NCBI RefSeq assembly: GCF_021654775.1
Contig: NZ_AP025343.1
Location: 1,641,501 to 1,705,500 of the forward strand
Source of the DNA: Paenibacillus azoreducens
GTDB lineage: Bacteria > Bacillota > Bacilli > Paenibacillales > Paenibacillaceae
DNA length: 64,000 nucleotides
Direction of reading: 5' to 3'
How positions within the stretch are numbered: the stretch's first letter is position 1; every line of letters starts with the position of its first letter. Below the pieces are notes generated by a model. The model was not told the origin of the DNA, searched no databases, and was given only the letters and a program-made list of their open reading frames with translations. Positions 35,693 to 43,869 of this stretch are shown here, in pieces. The translations under genes were made by a program, and so were the position numbers.

Positions 35693-38629
35693 TTAATCGA
35701 CCAGAGAAACATAACCCGGACGTTTCCATTTGCGCTCAACCTCAACGCCGTTTTGCGGATGGCGTTTCTTATTGCGCGGATTGGTAAGCGGAAGCGGGCT
35801 TGTTCCCTTGATGTTCAGGATCTGCATCCGGACTTTCGTCTGTTTAAAGGCAGGCGTATTGGTTCGTACATCCACCGCGCCTCCGGTTAGGAGATTGACC
35901 GCATTTTCGTGGCTGGCGGAATGCATCGGTACATACACCTCGTTGCGGTGTACTCTGTCCGTTACCAAAGCTTTCAGCTTAATCGCGCCGTAAGGCGAGT
36001 CAAGCCGTACCAAGGCTCCGCTTTCGATGCCGCGTTCCGCGGCAAGCTCAGGCGATATCTCCACAAATACTTCCGGCAGCTTCAGGTTGATGCCATGCGA
36101 CTTGTTCGTCAGGTTGCCTTCATGGAATTGTTCCAGAAGACGGCCGTTGTTCAGGACGAGATCGTATTCGGCAGGGAATTCCACCGGCGGAACGTAGTCC
36201 ACGAGCGAGAAGCGCGCCTTTTTATCAGGAAAATTGAATCCGTCCGTATACAGAAGCGGCGTGCTTTCCCCGGTCGGGGAGCCCCAGAAGAAGCTGCCCC
36301 AGCCTTCCAGCACCTCATAATTTGCTTTGGAGAAAAACGGCGTCAAGCTGGCCATTTCCGCAAAGATTTCGCCCGGATGGCCGTAATTCCAGTCAAAGCC
36401 AAGATATTTGGCGATCTGGGTCGTAATCCACCAGTCCGGTTTGGAATCGCCCATCGGCTCCAAAACTTGATAAAGACGCTGCACGCGGCGTTCCGTGTTG
36501 CTAAAGGTGCCATCCTTTTCCAAGGAAGGGCAGGCAGGCAATATCACGTCGGCAAACTGGGCGGTCTGGGATAAGAAGACGTCCTGCACAACCAGGAAAT
36601 CCAGCTTGCTGAGAAGATTCTGCACGTGGTTGGAGTTGGAATCAACCCAGGCCATGTCTTCGCCTACCAGGTACATCCCTTTGAGTTCACCGCGTTCGAT
36701 CGCATCCAGCATTTGGATGTTGTCCATGCCCGGTTTCGGCGAAATGCTTACGCCGTAAGCCTGCTCAAAACGGGTGCGCGCTTCATCATTGGATACATGC
36801 TGATAGCCAGGCAGCCACGGCGGCAGGGTTCCCATGTCGCAGGCGCCCTGCACATTGTTATGGCCGCGGAGCGGATATGCCCCCGCACCCGGGCGCATGT
36901 AGTTGCCGGTGGCCAGCAGCAGGTTGGAAATCGCCGCGGATGTATGGGATCCGGCGACGTTTTGGGTTACGCCCATTCCCCAGCAAATGGCCGTTCCGTC
37001 AGCCTCATGGATCATGGTCGCAATCTCGATCAGTGTTTCCTTGGAGATGCCGGTTTCTGCTTCGGCATATTCCAGCGTGAATTTTTCAAGCAGCTTTTTA
37101 TAATCTTCAAAATGATGCACATGATCGCGGATAAAAGCATCGCTATGCCAGCCTTGGTCGATCATGTATTTCGTTACGGCGGTCAGCCATACGAAGTCGG
37201 TGCCTTGTTTCGGACGGATAAAGATATCCGAACGCTCGGCCATCTCGTGTTTGCGCAGATCGGCAACAATCAGCTTTTGTCCATGCAGTTTATGGGCACG
37301 TTTAATGCGCGTCGCCAGTACCGGATGGCCTTCAGCAGGGGCGCAGCCGATCAGGATGACCAGTCCTGCCGCAGCAATATCCTTGATGGTGCCGGCATCG
37401 CCGCCGATGCCGACGGTGGACATCAGGCCGTCCGAAGCGGGTGATTGGCAGTAGCGGGAGCAATTGTCGACATTGTTCGTTTCGAACACCTGGCGCGCCA
37501 GTTTTTGAATAAGGTAGTTTTCCTCATTGGTGATTTTGGACGAAGAAATAAATCCGAGCGCGTTTGAGCCGTATTCTTTTTTCATCCCGCCGAGCCGCTT
37601 CGCAACCAAGGAAAGCGCTTCATCCCAAGTGGACTCCACGAAAGCGTCACCCTGGCGAATGAGCGGAGTGGTGAGGCGTTCTTCGCTGTTGACGAAATCC
37701 CAACCGAATTTACCTTTGACGCAGGTCGAAATCGCGTTGACCGGCGCATCATGGGAAGGCTGGACCTTCAGAATCTTCCGGCCTTTGGTCCAAACTTCAA
37801 AGGAGCAGCCTACGCCGCAGAATGTACAAACCGTTTTCGTTTTACGCGTTCTTGTGTCGCGCATGGCGGCTTCGATTTCAGAAATGGCAAAAATGCCGCT
37901 ATAACCGGGCTCTACTTCCTTGACCAGATCGATCATCGGTTCCAGAACCGGCTTGTCGATTCCGGTCATAAAGCCCGCTTCGCCCAGCATCGATTTTTCC
38001 ATCAGCGCGTTACATGGGCAGATCGTGACGCATTGTCCGCAGCTGACGCAAGAGGAATCGTTGATGGATACCCCGTTGTCCCATTTTACGCGCGGAATGT
38101 CGGCTTCCCAGTCGATGGAAAGCGTCTCATTGACCTGAAGACTTTGGCAGACCTCAACGCATTGTCCGCAGGCGATGCATTGGTTCGGATCGTAACGATA
38201 GAACGGATGGGACATATCGACCTCGGAAGGGTCCACTTTTGGCCGGTACGGATATTTTTGATGTTCGATCTCCATCATTTCCGCCGTATTATGCAGCTTG
38301 CAGTTGCCGTTGTTGTTGTCGCAAACCGTGCAGTACAGCAAGTGGTTTTCCAAAATCCGGTCCATCGCTTCCGTTTGCGCTTCTTTGGCTCTGTTCGAGG
38401 AAAGCTGGATGTCCATTCCGTCCTCCGCTGCCGTGGAACAAGCCCGCTTCAATTTGCCGTTAATCTCAACGATACATGTATCGCATGTTTGGATCGGGTC
38501 GACCTCGGGCACGTAACAAATTTGTGGGTGCGCAAGGCCCGCAAGGTTAATTGCCTCGATGACCGTCATGCCCTTCTTCACTTCAACGTTTTGTCCGTTC
38601 AAAGCAATTTTCACAGTTTCCTGACTCAC
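35693..38629 (-). CDS. fdhF: Formate dehydrogenase, molybdopterin and Fe-S catalytic subunit (YrhE-like)
   Basis: The GTG at 38629 has GGGG 7 nt upstream; an in-frame start at 38725 is unsupported. The 978-aa protein starts with a [2Fe-2S] NuoG-like domain (CYVPEVDPIQTCDTC), a C/H cluster region (HLLYCTVCDNNNGNCKLH), and two ferredoxin clusters (CIACGQCVEVCQ, CVSCGQCVTICPC). The molybdopterin oxidoreductase domain follows, with CTFCGVGCSFEVW and the Mo-ligand region NVDNCSRYCQSPAS, where Cys is used instead of selenocysteine. It oxidises formate to CO2. The composition is that of cytoplasmic NAD-linked or orphan FdhF enzymes. Probably co-transcribed with the DUF1641 gene. Confidence 0.93.
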   Translation of the reverse strand: MSQETVKIALNGQNVEVKKGMTVIEAINLAGLAHPQICYVPEVDPIQTCDTCIVEINGKLKRACSTAAEDGMDIQLSSNRAKEAQTEAMDRILENHLLYCTVCDNNNGNCKLHNTAEMMEIEHQKYPYRPKVDPSEVDMSHPFYRYDPNQCIACGQCVEVCQSLQVNETLSIDWEADIPRVKWDNGVSINDSSCVSCGQCVTICPCNALMEKSMLGEAGFMTGIDKPVLEPMIDLVKEVEPGYSGIFAISEIEAAMRDTRTRKTKTVCTFCGVGCSFEVWTKGRKILKVQPSHDAPVNAISTCVKGKFGWDFVNSEERLTTPLIRQGDAFVESTWDEALSLVAKRLGGMKKEYGSNALGFISSSKITNEENYLIQKLARQVFETNNVDNCSRYCQSPASDGLMSTVGIGGDAGTIKDIAAAGLVILIGCAPAEGHPVLATRIKRAHKLHGQKLIVADLRKHEMAERSDIFIRPKQGTDFVWLTAVTKYMIDQGWHSDAFIRDHVHHFEDYKKLLEKFTLEYAEAETGISKETLIEIATMIHEADGTAICWGMGVTQNVAGSHTSAAISNLLLATGNYMRPGAGAYPLRGHNNVQGACDMGTLPPWLPGYQHVSNDEARTRFEQAYGVSISPKPGMDNIQMLDAIERGELKGMYLVGEDMAWVDSNSNHVQNLLSKLDFLVVQDVFLSQTAQFADVILPACPSLEKDGTFSNTERRVQRLYQVLEPMGDSKPDWWITTQIAKYLGFDWNYGHPGEIFAEMASLTPFFSKANYEVLEGWGSFFWGSPTGESTPLLYTDGFNFPDKKARFSLVDYVPPVEFPAEYDLVLNNGRLLEQFHEGNLTNKSHGINLKLPEVFVEISPELAAERGIESGALVRLDSPYGAIKLKALVTDRVHRNEVYVPMHSASHENAVNLLTGGAVDVRTNTPAFKQTKVRMQILNIKGTSPLPLTNPRNKKRHPQNGVEVERKWKRPGYVSLVD

Positions 38630-38723
38630 GAAATAACCCCATTTCCCCAATTTTTCTCGATAACGGAACATTGACCAGAGAAAATCCGTTCTTTTGCAAG
38701 TGCATTCAAAAATGCCCATAAAC

Positions 38724-38769
38724 AAAAAAACCCACTAAAACCGGTCCGCTAGTTCTGGTACGGAAGGTT
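38724..38769 (-). promoter_or_regulatory. Hairpin with T tract in the fdhF leader
   Basis: Minus strand: AACC-tt-CCG paired with CGG-acc-GGTT over a 12-nt loop, then TTAGTGGG and seven T. It lies about 100 nt before the fdhF start. A leader attenuator is possible. The stem has an internal loop, and no aptamer can be named. Confidence 0.35.
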
Positions 38770-38889
38770 GTAGTGGAGTAACCGATTAGCAATGGCCTAC
38801 TAAACTGATCATTCCATTATGATGTCAAAAACGGTATCTTGCCATGATTATACTACTTCCATGCGCGAAAAAACAAGGTTGAATTATTC

Positions 38890-38918
38890 TGTACAATCTA
38901 ACTAAGATTTAGTATAGT
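38890..38918 (+). promoter_or_regulatory. Promoter and palindrome before the MpsC-like gene
   Basis: TGTACA (38890-38895), 17 nt, TATAGT (38913-38918). An inverted repeat ACTAA-GAT-TTAGT (38901-38913) fills the spacer, a usual place for a repressor site. The regulator is unknown. Confidence 0.45.
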
Positions 38919-38945
38919 GTTAAACTTGTGTGAGGTGATTGAGAG

Positions 38946-39293
38946 ATGAAAAAGGAAGTTGCGTTTAATGACATCATCCGGAAAGTCAGAAAAGACACAT
39001 TCGGTAAGGGACCCGAGCGCATTCATACAACCTTCGTCGAAAACATGGCGATCACCCGGATGTACGGAAATTTTACTCCGACGGAAAAGTTTATCGCACA
39101 AACGCCGGACGGCAAAAAAATGGTGCACAGCGCCAGAACGCACATGATTCAGGATTTGTACAAACATAAGGTGCCGGATGGTTTGGAAGAACTTTGCGGT
39201 TCCAAGCTCGTTCATTTGTTTAACGATGTCAAGGTGGATGAGGACATTGCTATTTCCGTTTTTGTATTCGAAAAAAATATAGAACAGGGATGA
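38946..39293 (+). CDS. yrhF: MpsC-domain (DUF2294) protein, YrhF-like
   Basis: ATG with GAGGTGATT 5 nt upstream. The 115-aa protein matches the DUF2294/MpsC pattern: FNDIIRKVRKDTFGKGPERIHTTF, VENMAITRMYGNFTPTEKFI, and HSARTHMIQDLY. Family members are small soluble proteins, named after a membrane-potential-generating CO2/bicarbonate uptake system but otherwise poorly understood. In B. subtilis the homologue yrhF lies between formate dehydrogenase and formate transporter genes, as here. It starts a plus-strand operon with fdhD 7 nt downstream. Confidence 0.8.
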   Translation: MKKEVAFNDIIRKVRKDTFGKGPERIHTTFVENMAITRMYGNFTPTEKFIAQTPDGKKMVHSARTHMIQDLYKHKVPDGLEELCGSKLVHLFNDVKVDEDIAISVFVFEKNIEQG

Positions 39294-39300
39294 TAAGCCG

Positions 39301-40107
39301 ATGAACAGCGCGACACGTGAAAAAGAAGGCGTTATTCGCTATGAGAATGGCATGATCGGGGAGAAAACCGACCTCATCGTCACCGAACACCCCATAACCA
39401 TCAAAATTAACGGCGAGGAATTTGCCACCTTGGTATGTACGCCGGAATACATTGAGGATATGGCGGTCGGTTATCTCGCTTCGGAAGGCGTCATCGCCGG
39501 GATCGATGAAATCAAGAATTTGTGGGTTCAGGAGGAAGAGGGGTTCGTCCATGCGGAAGTAAGCCGCTGGAGCCCGCTCCACCGCCAGCTTTACAGCAAA
39601 CGGTACGTGACCTCCTGCTGCGGCGCAAGCCGGCAGGGATTCGTGTTTTTTAACGATGCCAAAACGGCCAAACACCTGCATGACGTGCCTGTTGAGCTAT
39701 CATTTGATGACGTTTTCAGACTGGTGAAGGATATGCAGGAAGGCGCCGAAATTTTCAGCAAAACAGGCGGCGTGCACAATGCGGCTTTATGCGACCGGAA
39801 CGGAATTTTGCTGGAGCGGATGGATATCGGCCGGCACAATGCGCTTGATAAACTCTATGGCTACTGTTTGAAACGGGATATTCCCATGAACGACAAAATC
39901 ATTGTCTTCAGCGGCAGAATTTCTTCGGAAATCCTGCTTAAAGTCGCAAAGATCGGCTGCGGCATCATTCTCTCCAAGTCGGCGCCGACAGGGCTAGCGC
40001 TTGAGCTTGCGGAGAATTTGGGCATCACGGCCGTAGGTTTTGTCCGGGGAAGCAGCTGCAATGTGTATACTTATCCGCAGCGCATTATCGAATGCCGGAG
40101 AGATTAG
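39301..40107 (+). CDS. fdhD: Formate dehydrogenase accessory sulfurtransferase FdhD
   Basis: The 268-aa product shows the family features: ITIKINGEEFATLVCTPEYIEDMAVGYLASEG near residue 35, the sulfur-carrying cysteines in YVTSCCGASRQG near residue 102, SKTGGVHNAALC, DIGRHNALDK and SKSAPTGLALELAENLGIT. FdhD takes sulfur from a cysteine desulfurase and delivers it to the molybdenum cofactor of formate dehydrogenase, without which FdhF is inactive. Its place next to fdhF fits that role. Confidence 0.95.
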   Translation: MNSATREKEGVIRYENGMIGEKTDLIVTEHPITIKINGEEFATLVCTPEYIEDMAVGYLASEGVIAGIDEIKNLWVQEEEGFVHAEVSRWSPLHRQLYSKRYVTSCCGASRQGFVFFNDAKTAKHLHDVPVELSFDDVFRLVKDMQEGAEIFSKTGGVHNAALCDRNGILLERMDIGRHNALDKLYGYCLKRDIPMNDKIIVFSGRISSEILLKVAKIGCGIILSKSAPTGLALELAENLGITAVGFVRGSSCNVYTYPQRIIECRRD

Positions 40108-40171
40108 TTCCAGGAATACAACAGATCCGGAGTAACCGGGTGCCTTAGGGCGCGGAAATGGAGTGAAGATC

Positions 40172-41185
40172 ATGGAAACCAGAGATTATTATAAACGCAC
40201 ACTTCGGGATCTACGGATTTCCGTGACGGACCGCTGCAATTTCCGGTGCCGTTACTGCATGCCGGAAGAAATTTTTGGCCGGGAGTATCCTTTTTTAGCC
40301 CGTGACCATCTGCTGTCCGTCGATGAAACTGTCAGGCTGGCCGGAATATTTGCCGGACTAGGTGTGCAAAAAATGCGGATAACGGGCGGCGAGCCCATTC
40401 TGCGCAAGGAATTGCCGGAGATTATTGCGGGCATTGCCGGGATCAAAGAGGTAAAAGATATCGCCCTTACGACGAACGGAAGCCTGCTTGCCGGACAGGC
40501 CGGGAAGCTGCGCGAGGCCGGATTGATGCGCGTGGCGGTCAGCCTGGACGCTTTGGACGACGAAATCTTTATGCGGATGAACGGCGGCAAATCCCGCGTC
40601 AAGAAGGTGCTTGAGGGGATTGACGCAGCAGCGGAAGCGGGTTTGAAGGTAAAAGTGAACATGGTCGTGCAGAAGGGCGTTAATGAGCATGCGCTTTTGC
40701 CGATGGTCCGCTATTTCCGGGAAAAGGGCCATATTTTGCGCATGATTGAATATATGGATGTGGGTAATACCAACGGCTGGGATTGGAAGCAGGTCATCAG
40801 CAAAAAAGAGATGCTTGAGCGAATCGGGGCGGAATTCCCGCTTGAGCCGGTGGAGCCCAATTATCCAGGGGAAGTGGCTTCTCGATTCCGTTTCCTCGAC
40901 GGCAAAGGCGAAATCGGCATTATTTCGTCCGTGAGCGACGCCTTTTGCTCCACATGCACGCGGGGGAGGCTCTCGGCCGACGGCATGCTTTATACCTGCC
41001 TGTTTGCAACCAAAGGCCATGATCTCCGTACACTGCTGCGTTCGGATGCGAGCGATGAAGAGATCGCGTTGCAAATCACGGATATTTGGGAGCAGCGCCA
41101 TGACCGGTATTCGCTGGAACGCGAAGCGGCGAGGGAGGAACGAAGCGGGCAAGCCAAGGTGGAAATGTCCCGCATTGGCGGCTAA
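40172..41185 (+). CDS. moaA: GTP 3',8-cyclase MoaA
   Basis: ATG 40172 has GGAG 9 nt upstream; GTG 40163 is too near. The 337-aa radical SAM protein has the N-terminal cluster motif CNFRCRYC near residue 21, the SAM-binding GGEPILR, a C-terminal cluster with CSTC-x13-C, and the functional Gly-Gly end (RIGG). It catalyses the first step of molybdopterin synthesis from GTP. No other moa or moe genes are in the window. Its linkage to fdhD and fdhF indicates cofactor supply for formate dehydrogenase. Confidence 0.95.
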   Translation: METRDYYKRTLRDLRISVTDRCNFRCRYCMPEEIFGREYPFLARDHLLSVDETVRLAGIFAGLGVQKMRITGGEPILRKELPEIIAGIAGIKEVKDIALTTNGSLLAGQAGKLREAGLMRVAVSLDALDDEIFMRMNGGKSRVKKVLEGIDAAAEAGLKVKVNMVVQKGVNEHALLPMVRYFREKGHILRMIEYMDVGNTNGWDWKQVISKKEMLERIGAEFPLEPVEPNYPGEVASRFRFLDGKGEIGIISSVSDAFCSTCTRGRLSADGMLYTCLFATKGHDLRTLLRSDASDEEIALQITDIWEQRHDRYSLEREAAREERSGQAKVEMSRIGG

Positions 41186-41258
41186 TGACTCTTTGAACGT
41201 GAATATCATGTGAACAATCCTGGAATATTAATTATATTAAGTACATTTATTCACAATG

Positions 41259-41286
41259 TTGACAAAGTTAGAACGTATGTTATCAT
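41259..41286 (+). promoter_or_regulatory. Promoter of the formate channel gene
   Basis: TTGACA (41259-41264), 16 nt, TATCAT (41281-41286). It would give a 5' leader of about 275 nt. Confidence 0.55.
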
Positions 41287-41339
41287 GTGATATGAAATGT
41301 TTTACAAACGTGTGGTGAAGTGGTTGTAGGTGTTGCAGC

Positions 41340-41460
41340 TGCTTTACTGATAACGAAAGCGCGTGATTGATCCCCCTATAGGAAACGGGTAGGGGTGTTA
41401 ACCGGCACAGGTTTTTCTTTTCGTGTTCTGGCGGAAAGAAAGATTTGTGGCGGTTTTTTT
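41340..41460 (+). promoter_or_regulatory. Structured leader with intrinsic terminator before the formate channel gene
   Basis: The leader contains GCTTT / AAAGC (41341-41360), CCCCTA / TAGGGG (41373-41395) and a 3' stem AACCGGCACA / TGTGGCGGTT (41400-41455; one mismatch) followed by seven T. A terminator inside a long leader, about 110 nt before the start codon, has the layout of an attenuator or riboswitch. No known class is recognised. Confidence 0.5.
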
Positions 41461-41569
41461 GTGCTTGAGTAAACGCTTATGCAGTTTGTAGTTTCCATTG
41501 CTGCCATGCCGAAGCGGGTAAAATGGGCATGGCCGGCGCAAAAATGAAATGTTGATGGAGGAATGTAAC

Positions 41570-42385
41570 ATGTCGTCGTTTTACACACCCCAGCAAATCA
41601 GGGACATCGCCGTTGAAACCGGGGAGAAGAAGGCCAAATCCTCCCTTTCCACCGTTCTGGTTTTGGGATTTTTGGCCGGAGCGTTTATTGCTTTGGGTTT
41701 TTTGCTTGATATCCGCGTGATCGGTACGGCGCCGAAGGAGTGGGGGTCTGCTGCCGGATTTCTCGGGGCGGCGGTGTTTCCTGTTGGGCTGATCCTGACG
41801 ATCCTTGCAGGCGGAGAGCTGTTGACGGGCAATATGATGACGCTTCCAATGGCATGGTTCGCGCGTAAAATCGGATTTGGTTCCGTGCTGAAAAACTGGG
41901 TGCTGGTTACGATTGCGAATTTTATCGGCTCCGTATTTGTCGCCTATTTTTTCGGTCATGTCGTAGGGCTTACTGAAGGAGCCTTCCTGGCCAAAACGTC
42001 AGCAATTGCAAACGCCAAAATCCAGGATTCGTTTGTGCAGGCATTCGTATCCGGCATCGGCTGCAACTGGCTGGTATGCCTTGCCGTATGGCTTGGGTAT
42101 GGGGCGAAAGACTTTGCCGGTAAAATCGCCGGCATTTGGTTCCCGGTTATGGCTTTCGTTGCCATCGGCTTCCAGCACGTTGTTGCCAATATGTTCGTAA
42201 TTCCCGCCGCTATTTTTGCCGGGGAAATGACCTGGGCAGAGTACTTCCCGAATTTCGCGGCCGTATTCCTGGGCAACATGATCGGGGGTTCGATCTTCGT
42301 GGCCGGCGCATATTTTATTTCTTACCGGCAGCCTGCCGGCGCCTCGGCTCTCTCCAAACCGCAGGAAAGTCAGAAATCCGCATAA
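41570..42385 (+). CDS. yrhG: Formate/nitrite channel (FocA family, YrhG-like)
   Basis: ATG 41570 has TGGAGG 9 nt upstream; two in-frame ATGs further up lie at or before the site. The 271-aa protein has six membrane helices. Family landmarks are GGELLTGNMMTLPMAW in helix 2, the GIGCNWLVCLAVWLG segment and GFQHVVANMFVIP with the conserved channel histidine, then GNMIGGSIFVAGAYF. FocA-type pentamers conduct formate or nitrite. Adjacent moaA, fdhD and fdhF favour formate. The 3' end overlaps the convergent LysR gene by 16 nt. Confidence 0.92.
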   Translation: MSSFYTPQQIRDIAVETGEKKAKSSLSTVLVLGFLAGAFIALGFLLDIRVIGTAPKEWGSAAGFLGAAVFPVGLILTILAGGELLTGNMMTLPMAWFARKIGFGSVLKNWVLVTIANFIGSVFVAYFFGHVVGLTEGAFLAKTSAIANAKIQDSFVQAFVSGIGCNWLVCLAVWLGYGAKDFAGKIAGIWFPVMAFVAIGFQHVVANMFVIPAAIFAGEMTWAEYFPNFAAVFLGNMIGGSIFVAGAYFISYRQPAGASALSKPQESQKSA

Positions 42386-43272
42386 AGCGACCGGGCGTCC
42401 AACTTCAAGGTCTGGATGAATTTCAGCACTGCCATGACAGCCGGCTCATCCTTGCTTTGCAGCAAGGAAAGATCCCGGCTGATCTTCATCCCCCGGATCG
42501 ACAGTTCGCGAAGCTCGCCGCTTTCGAGCTCTTTGCGAACTACCCAGCGTGACAGCAAAGCGATGCCAAGACCGCAGGCAACGGCTTCTTTCACGCCCTG
42601 ACTGCTGTTAAACACGAAGCTGCGCTTGACGGACAGGTTCCCATCCTGGATAAGCTTGTCGCTGTAAGCGCGCGTGCCGGAACCCGTTTCCCTCATGACC
42701 CACACTTGATCTTGAAGCCGGTTTATATCAACGCTTTTTTCAGCGGCCAGAGGATGATCCGGAGCCGAAATGAGAACCATTTCATCTTTCATAAAAGCCG
42801 TTACCTTAAGGTCTTTGGCATCGACTTTACCTTCAACCAGACCGATGTGGAACCGCCCGGCGCGGATATCATGCAAAATATTGTCCGTGTTGCTGATATG
42901 AACCTGGACATCCACAAGCGGATACTGATGGGCATACTCCGCGAGCACTCGCGGCAAAATATACTCCCCGATTGTAAAGCTCGCTCCCATATACAAGGAG
43001 CCGGTAACTTCATCCCGCAGCATATGAATGTCCGCTTTCGCTTCATCGTATAATGCCAAAATCTGCTGGGCTTTGCGGAATAATATTTCCCCGGCTTCGG
43101 TTAATTTCACAAGCTTCGGAGAGCGGTGCATCAGCTTGGACCCGAGCTCATTTTCCAGATTGCGGATGTGAAGGCTTACGCCCGGCTGGGACAAGTTCAG
43201 CAGTTTGGCAGCCTGCGAGAAGTTCCTCTGCTCAGCCACCGTCACAAACACTTTTAACGTATCGGTAATCAT
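42370..43272 (-). CDS. LysR-family regulator (CysL/YeiE-like)
   Basis: ATG 43272 has GGAGGGG about 6 nt upstream. The 300-aa protein has the LysR helix-turn-helix (residues 3-60: FVTVAEQRNFSQAAKLLNLSQPGVSLHIRNLENELG) and an effector domain starting VTGSLYMGASFTIGEYILP, which resembles CysL of B. subtilis. Such regulators control sulfur or nitrogen genes, and CysL/YeiE-like ones often adjoin YeiH-type exporters, as here at 43870. Its start overlaps the stop of the XRE gene (ATGA), so the two are translated together. Confidence 0.9.
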   Translation of the reverse strand: MITDTLKVFVTVAEQRNFSQAAKLLNLSQPGVSLHIRNLENELGSKLMHRSPKLVKLTEAGEILFRKAQQILALYDEAKADIHMLRDEVTGSLYMGASFTIGEYILPRVLAEYAHQYPLVDVQVHISNTDNILHDIRAGRFHIGLVEGKVDAKDLKVTAFMKDEMVLISAPDHPLAAEKSVDINRLQDQVWVMRETGSGTRAYSDKLIQDGNLSVKRSFVFNSSQGVKEAVACGLGIALLSRWVVRKELESGELRELSIRGMKISRDLSLLQSKDEPAVMAVLKFIQTLKLDARSLYADF

Positions 43273-43487
43273 CGTGCCCCTCCTCCATTCCCTCCCAAGT
43301 CTACCCAAAACAGGTCATCGAGCGTCCGGTTCAGGGCATAACATATATCCAAACATAATTTTAATGATGGATTGTAGGCGCCTTTTTCAATCAGGCTGAT
43401 CGTTTGGCGGGCGACTCCCGTTTTGTCTGCCAGCTGCTGCTGGGTTAAATCCGCTTGGATGCGAGCCATTTTCACCTTGTTCACCAA
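43269..43487 (-). CDS. Small XRE-family helix-turn-helix regulator
   Basis: The 72-aa protein is almost entirely a helix-turn-helix domain (LTQQQLADKTGVARQTISLIEKGAYNPSLKLCLDICYALNRTLDDLFW), as in small XRE repressors. The start is uncertain. TTG 43487 and GTG 43484 are in frame, but the strong GAGGAGGT site upstream is spaced for an ATG at 43494, which is in another frame. One base fewer in the TTTT after that ATG would join the two frames. It is translationally coupled to the LysR gene. AT-rich inverted motifs upstream (43515-43555) may be its operators. Confidence 0.8.
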   Translation of the reverse strand: MVNKVKMARIQADLTQQQLADKTGVARQTISLIEKGAYNPSLKLCLDICYALNRTLDDLFWVDLGGNGGGAR

Positions 43488-43514
43488 AATGCATCGATAC
43501 CTCCTCGCGCATTA

Positions 43515-43556
43515 ATTGTAACATATATTTTACATTGTGAAATATATATATTACAT
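43515..43556. promoter_or_regulatory. AT-rich inverted motifs upstream of the XRE-LysR operon
   Basis: TGTAAC...TTACA flank the segment, and TTTACA-TT-GTGAAA lies inside. The region precedes the XRE gene and could hold its promoter and operator. Weak evidence only. Confidence 0.3.
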
Positions 43557-43657
43557 TTTCCAATCTCAATCATAAGTTTTCCTCATGATAGAGATAGCAA
43601 ATCAGTATTTCACTTCCCGTCCTTTCAACTTTATAGTGGGATGAGACATATAGTGCG

Positions 43658-43827
43658 TGTTCAAAAAGGCCGGTTTTCAGCACCAAGAAGGTTGGATGAA
43701 GCTAGGGACTGAGGAGCGGAGCGTACGTAGTGGGTACATGAGCACCGGAAGGCCCGGCTGAATTCAAGATTCGATGTCGAACCTGCTTCCTGATTCACTT
43801 CGTGATCAAAAGCGAACTTTTTGAACA
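43658..43827. repeat. 170-nt element with 11-bp terminal inverted repeats
   Basis: The ends TGTTCAAAAAG and CTTTTTGAACA are perfect inverted repeats. The interior is GC-richer with GAGGAGCGGAGCGTACG, GAGCACCGGAAGG and CGATGTCGAAC, and holds no supported frame. It could be a MITE-like element or a structured RNA; I recall similar sequences in intergenic regions of Paenibacillus genomes, but cannot verify it here. Confidence 0.6.
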
Positions 43828-43869
43828 ACCTCATATAGAGTTTGAAGCAGAGGGGATGGAAAGGTTTTT

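Noticed and set aside
36626..38674. Open frames antisense to the formate dehydrogenase gene
   Set aside because: They lie wholly inside fdhF on the other strand and show no family motif.
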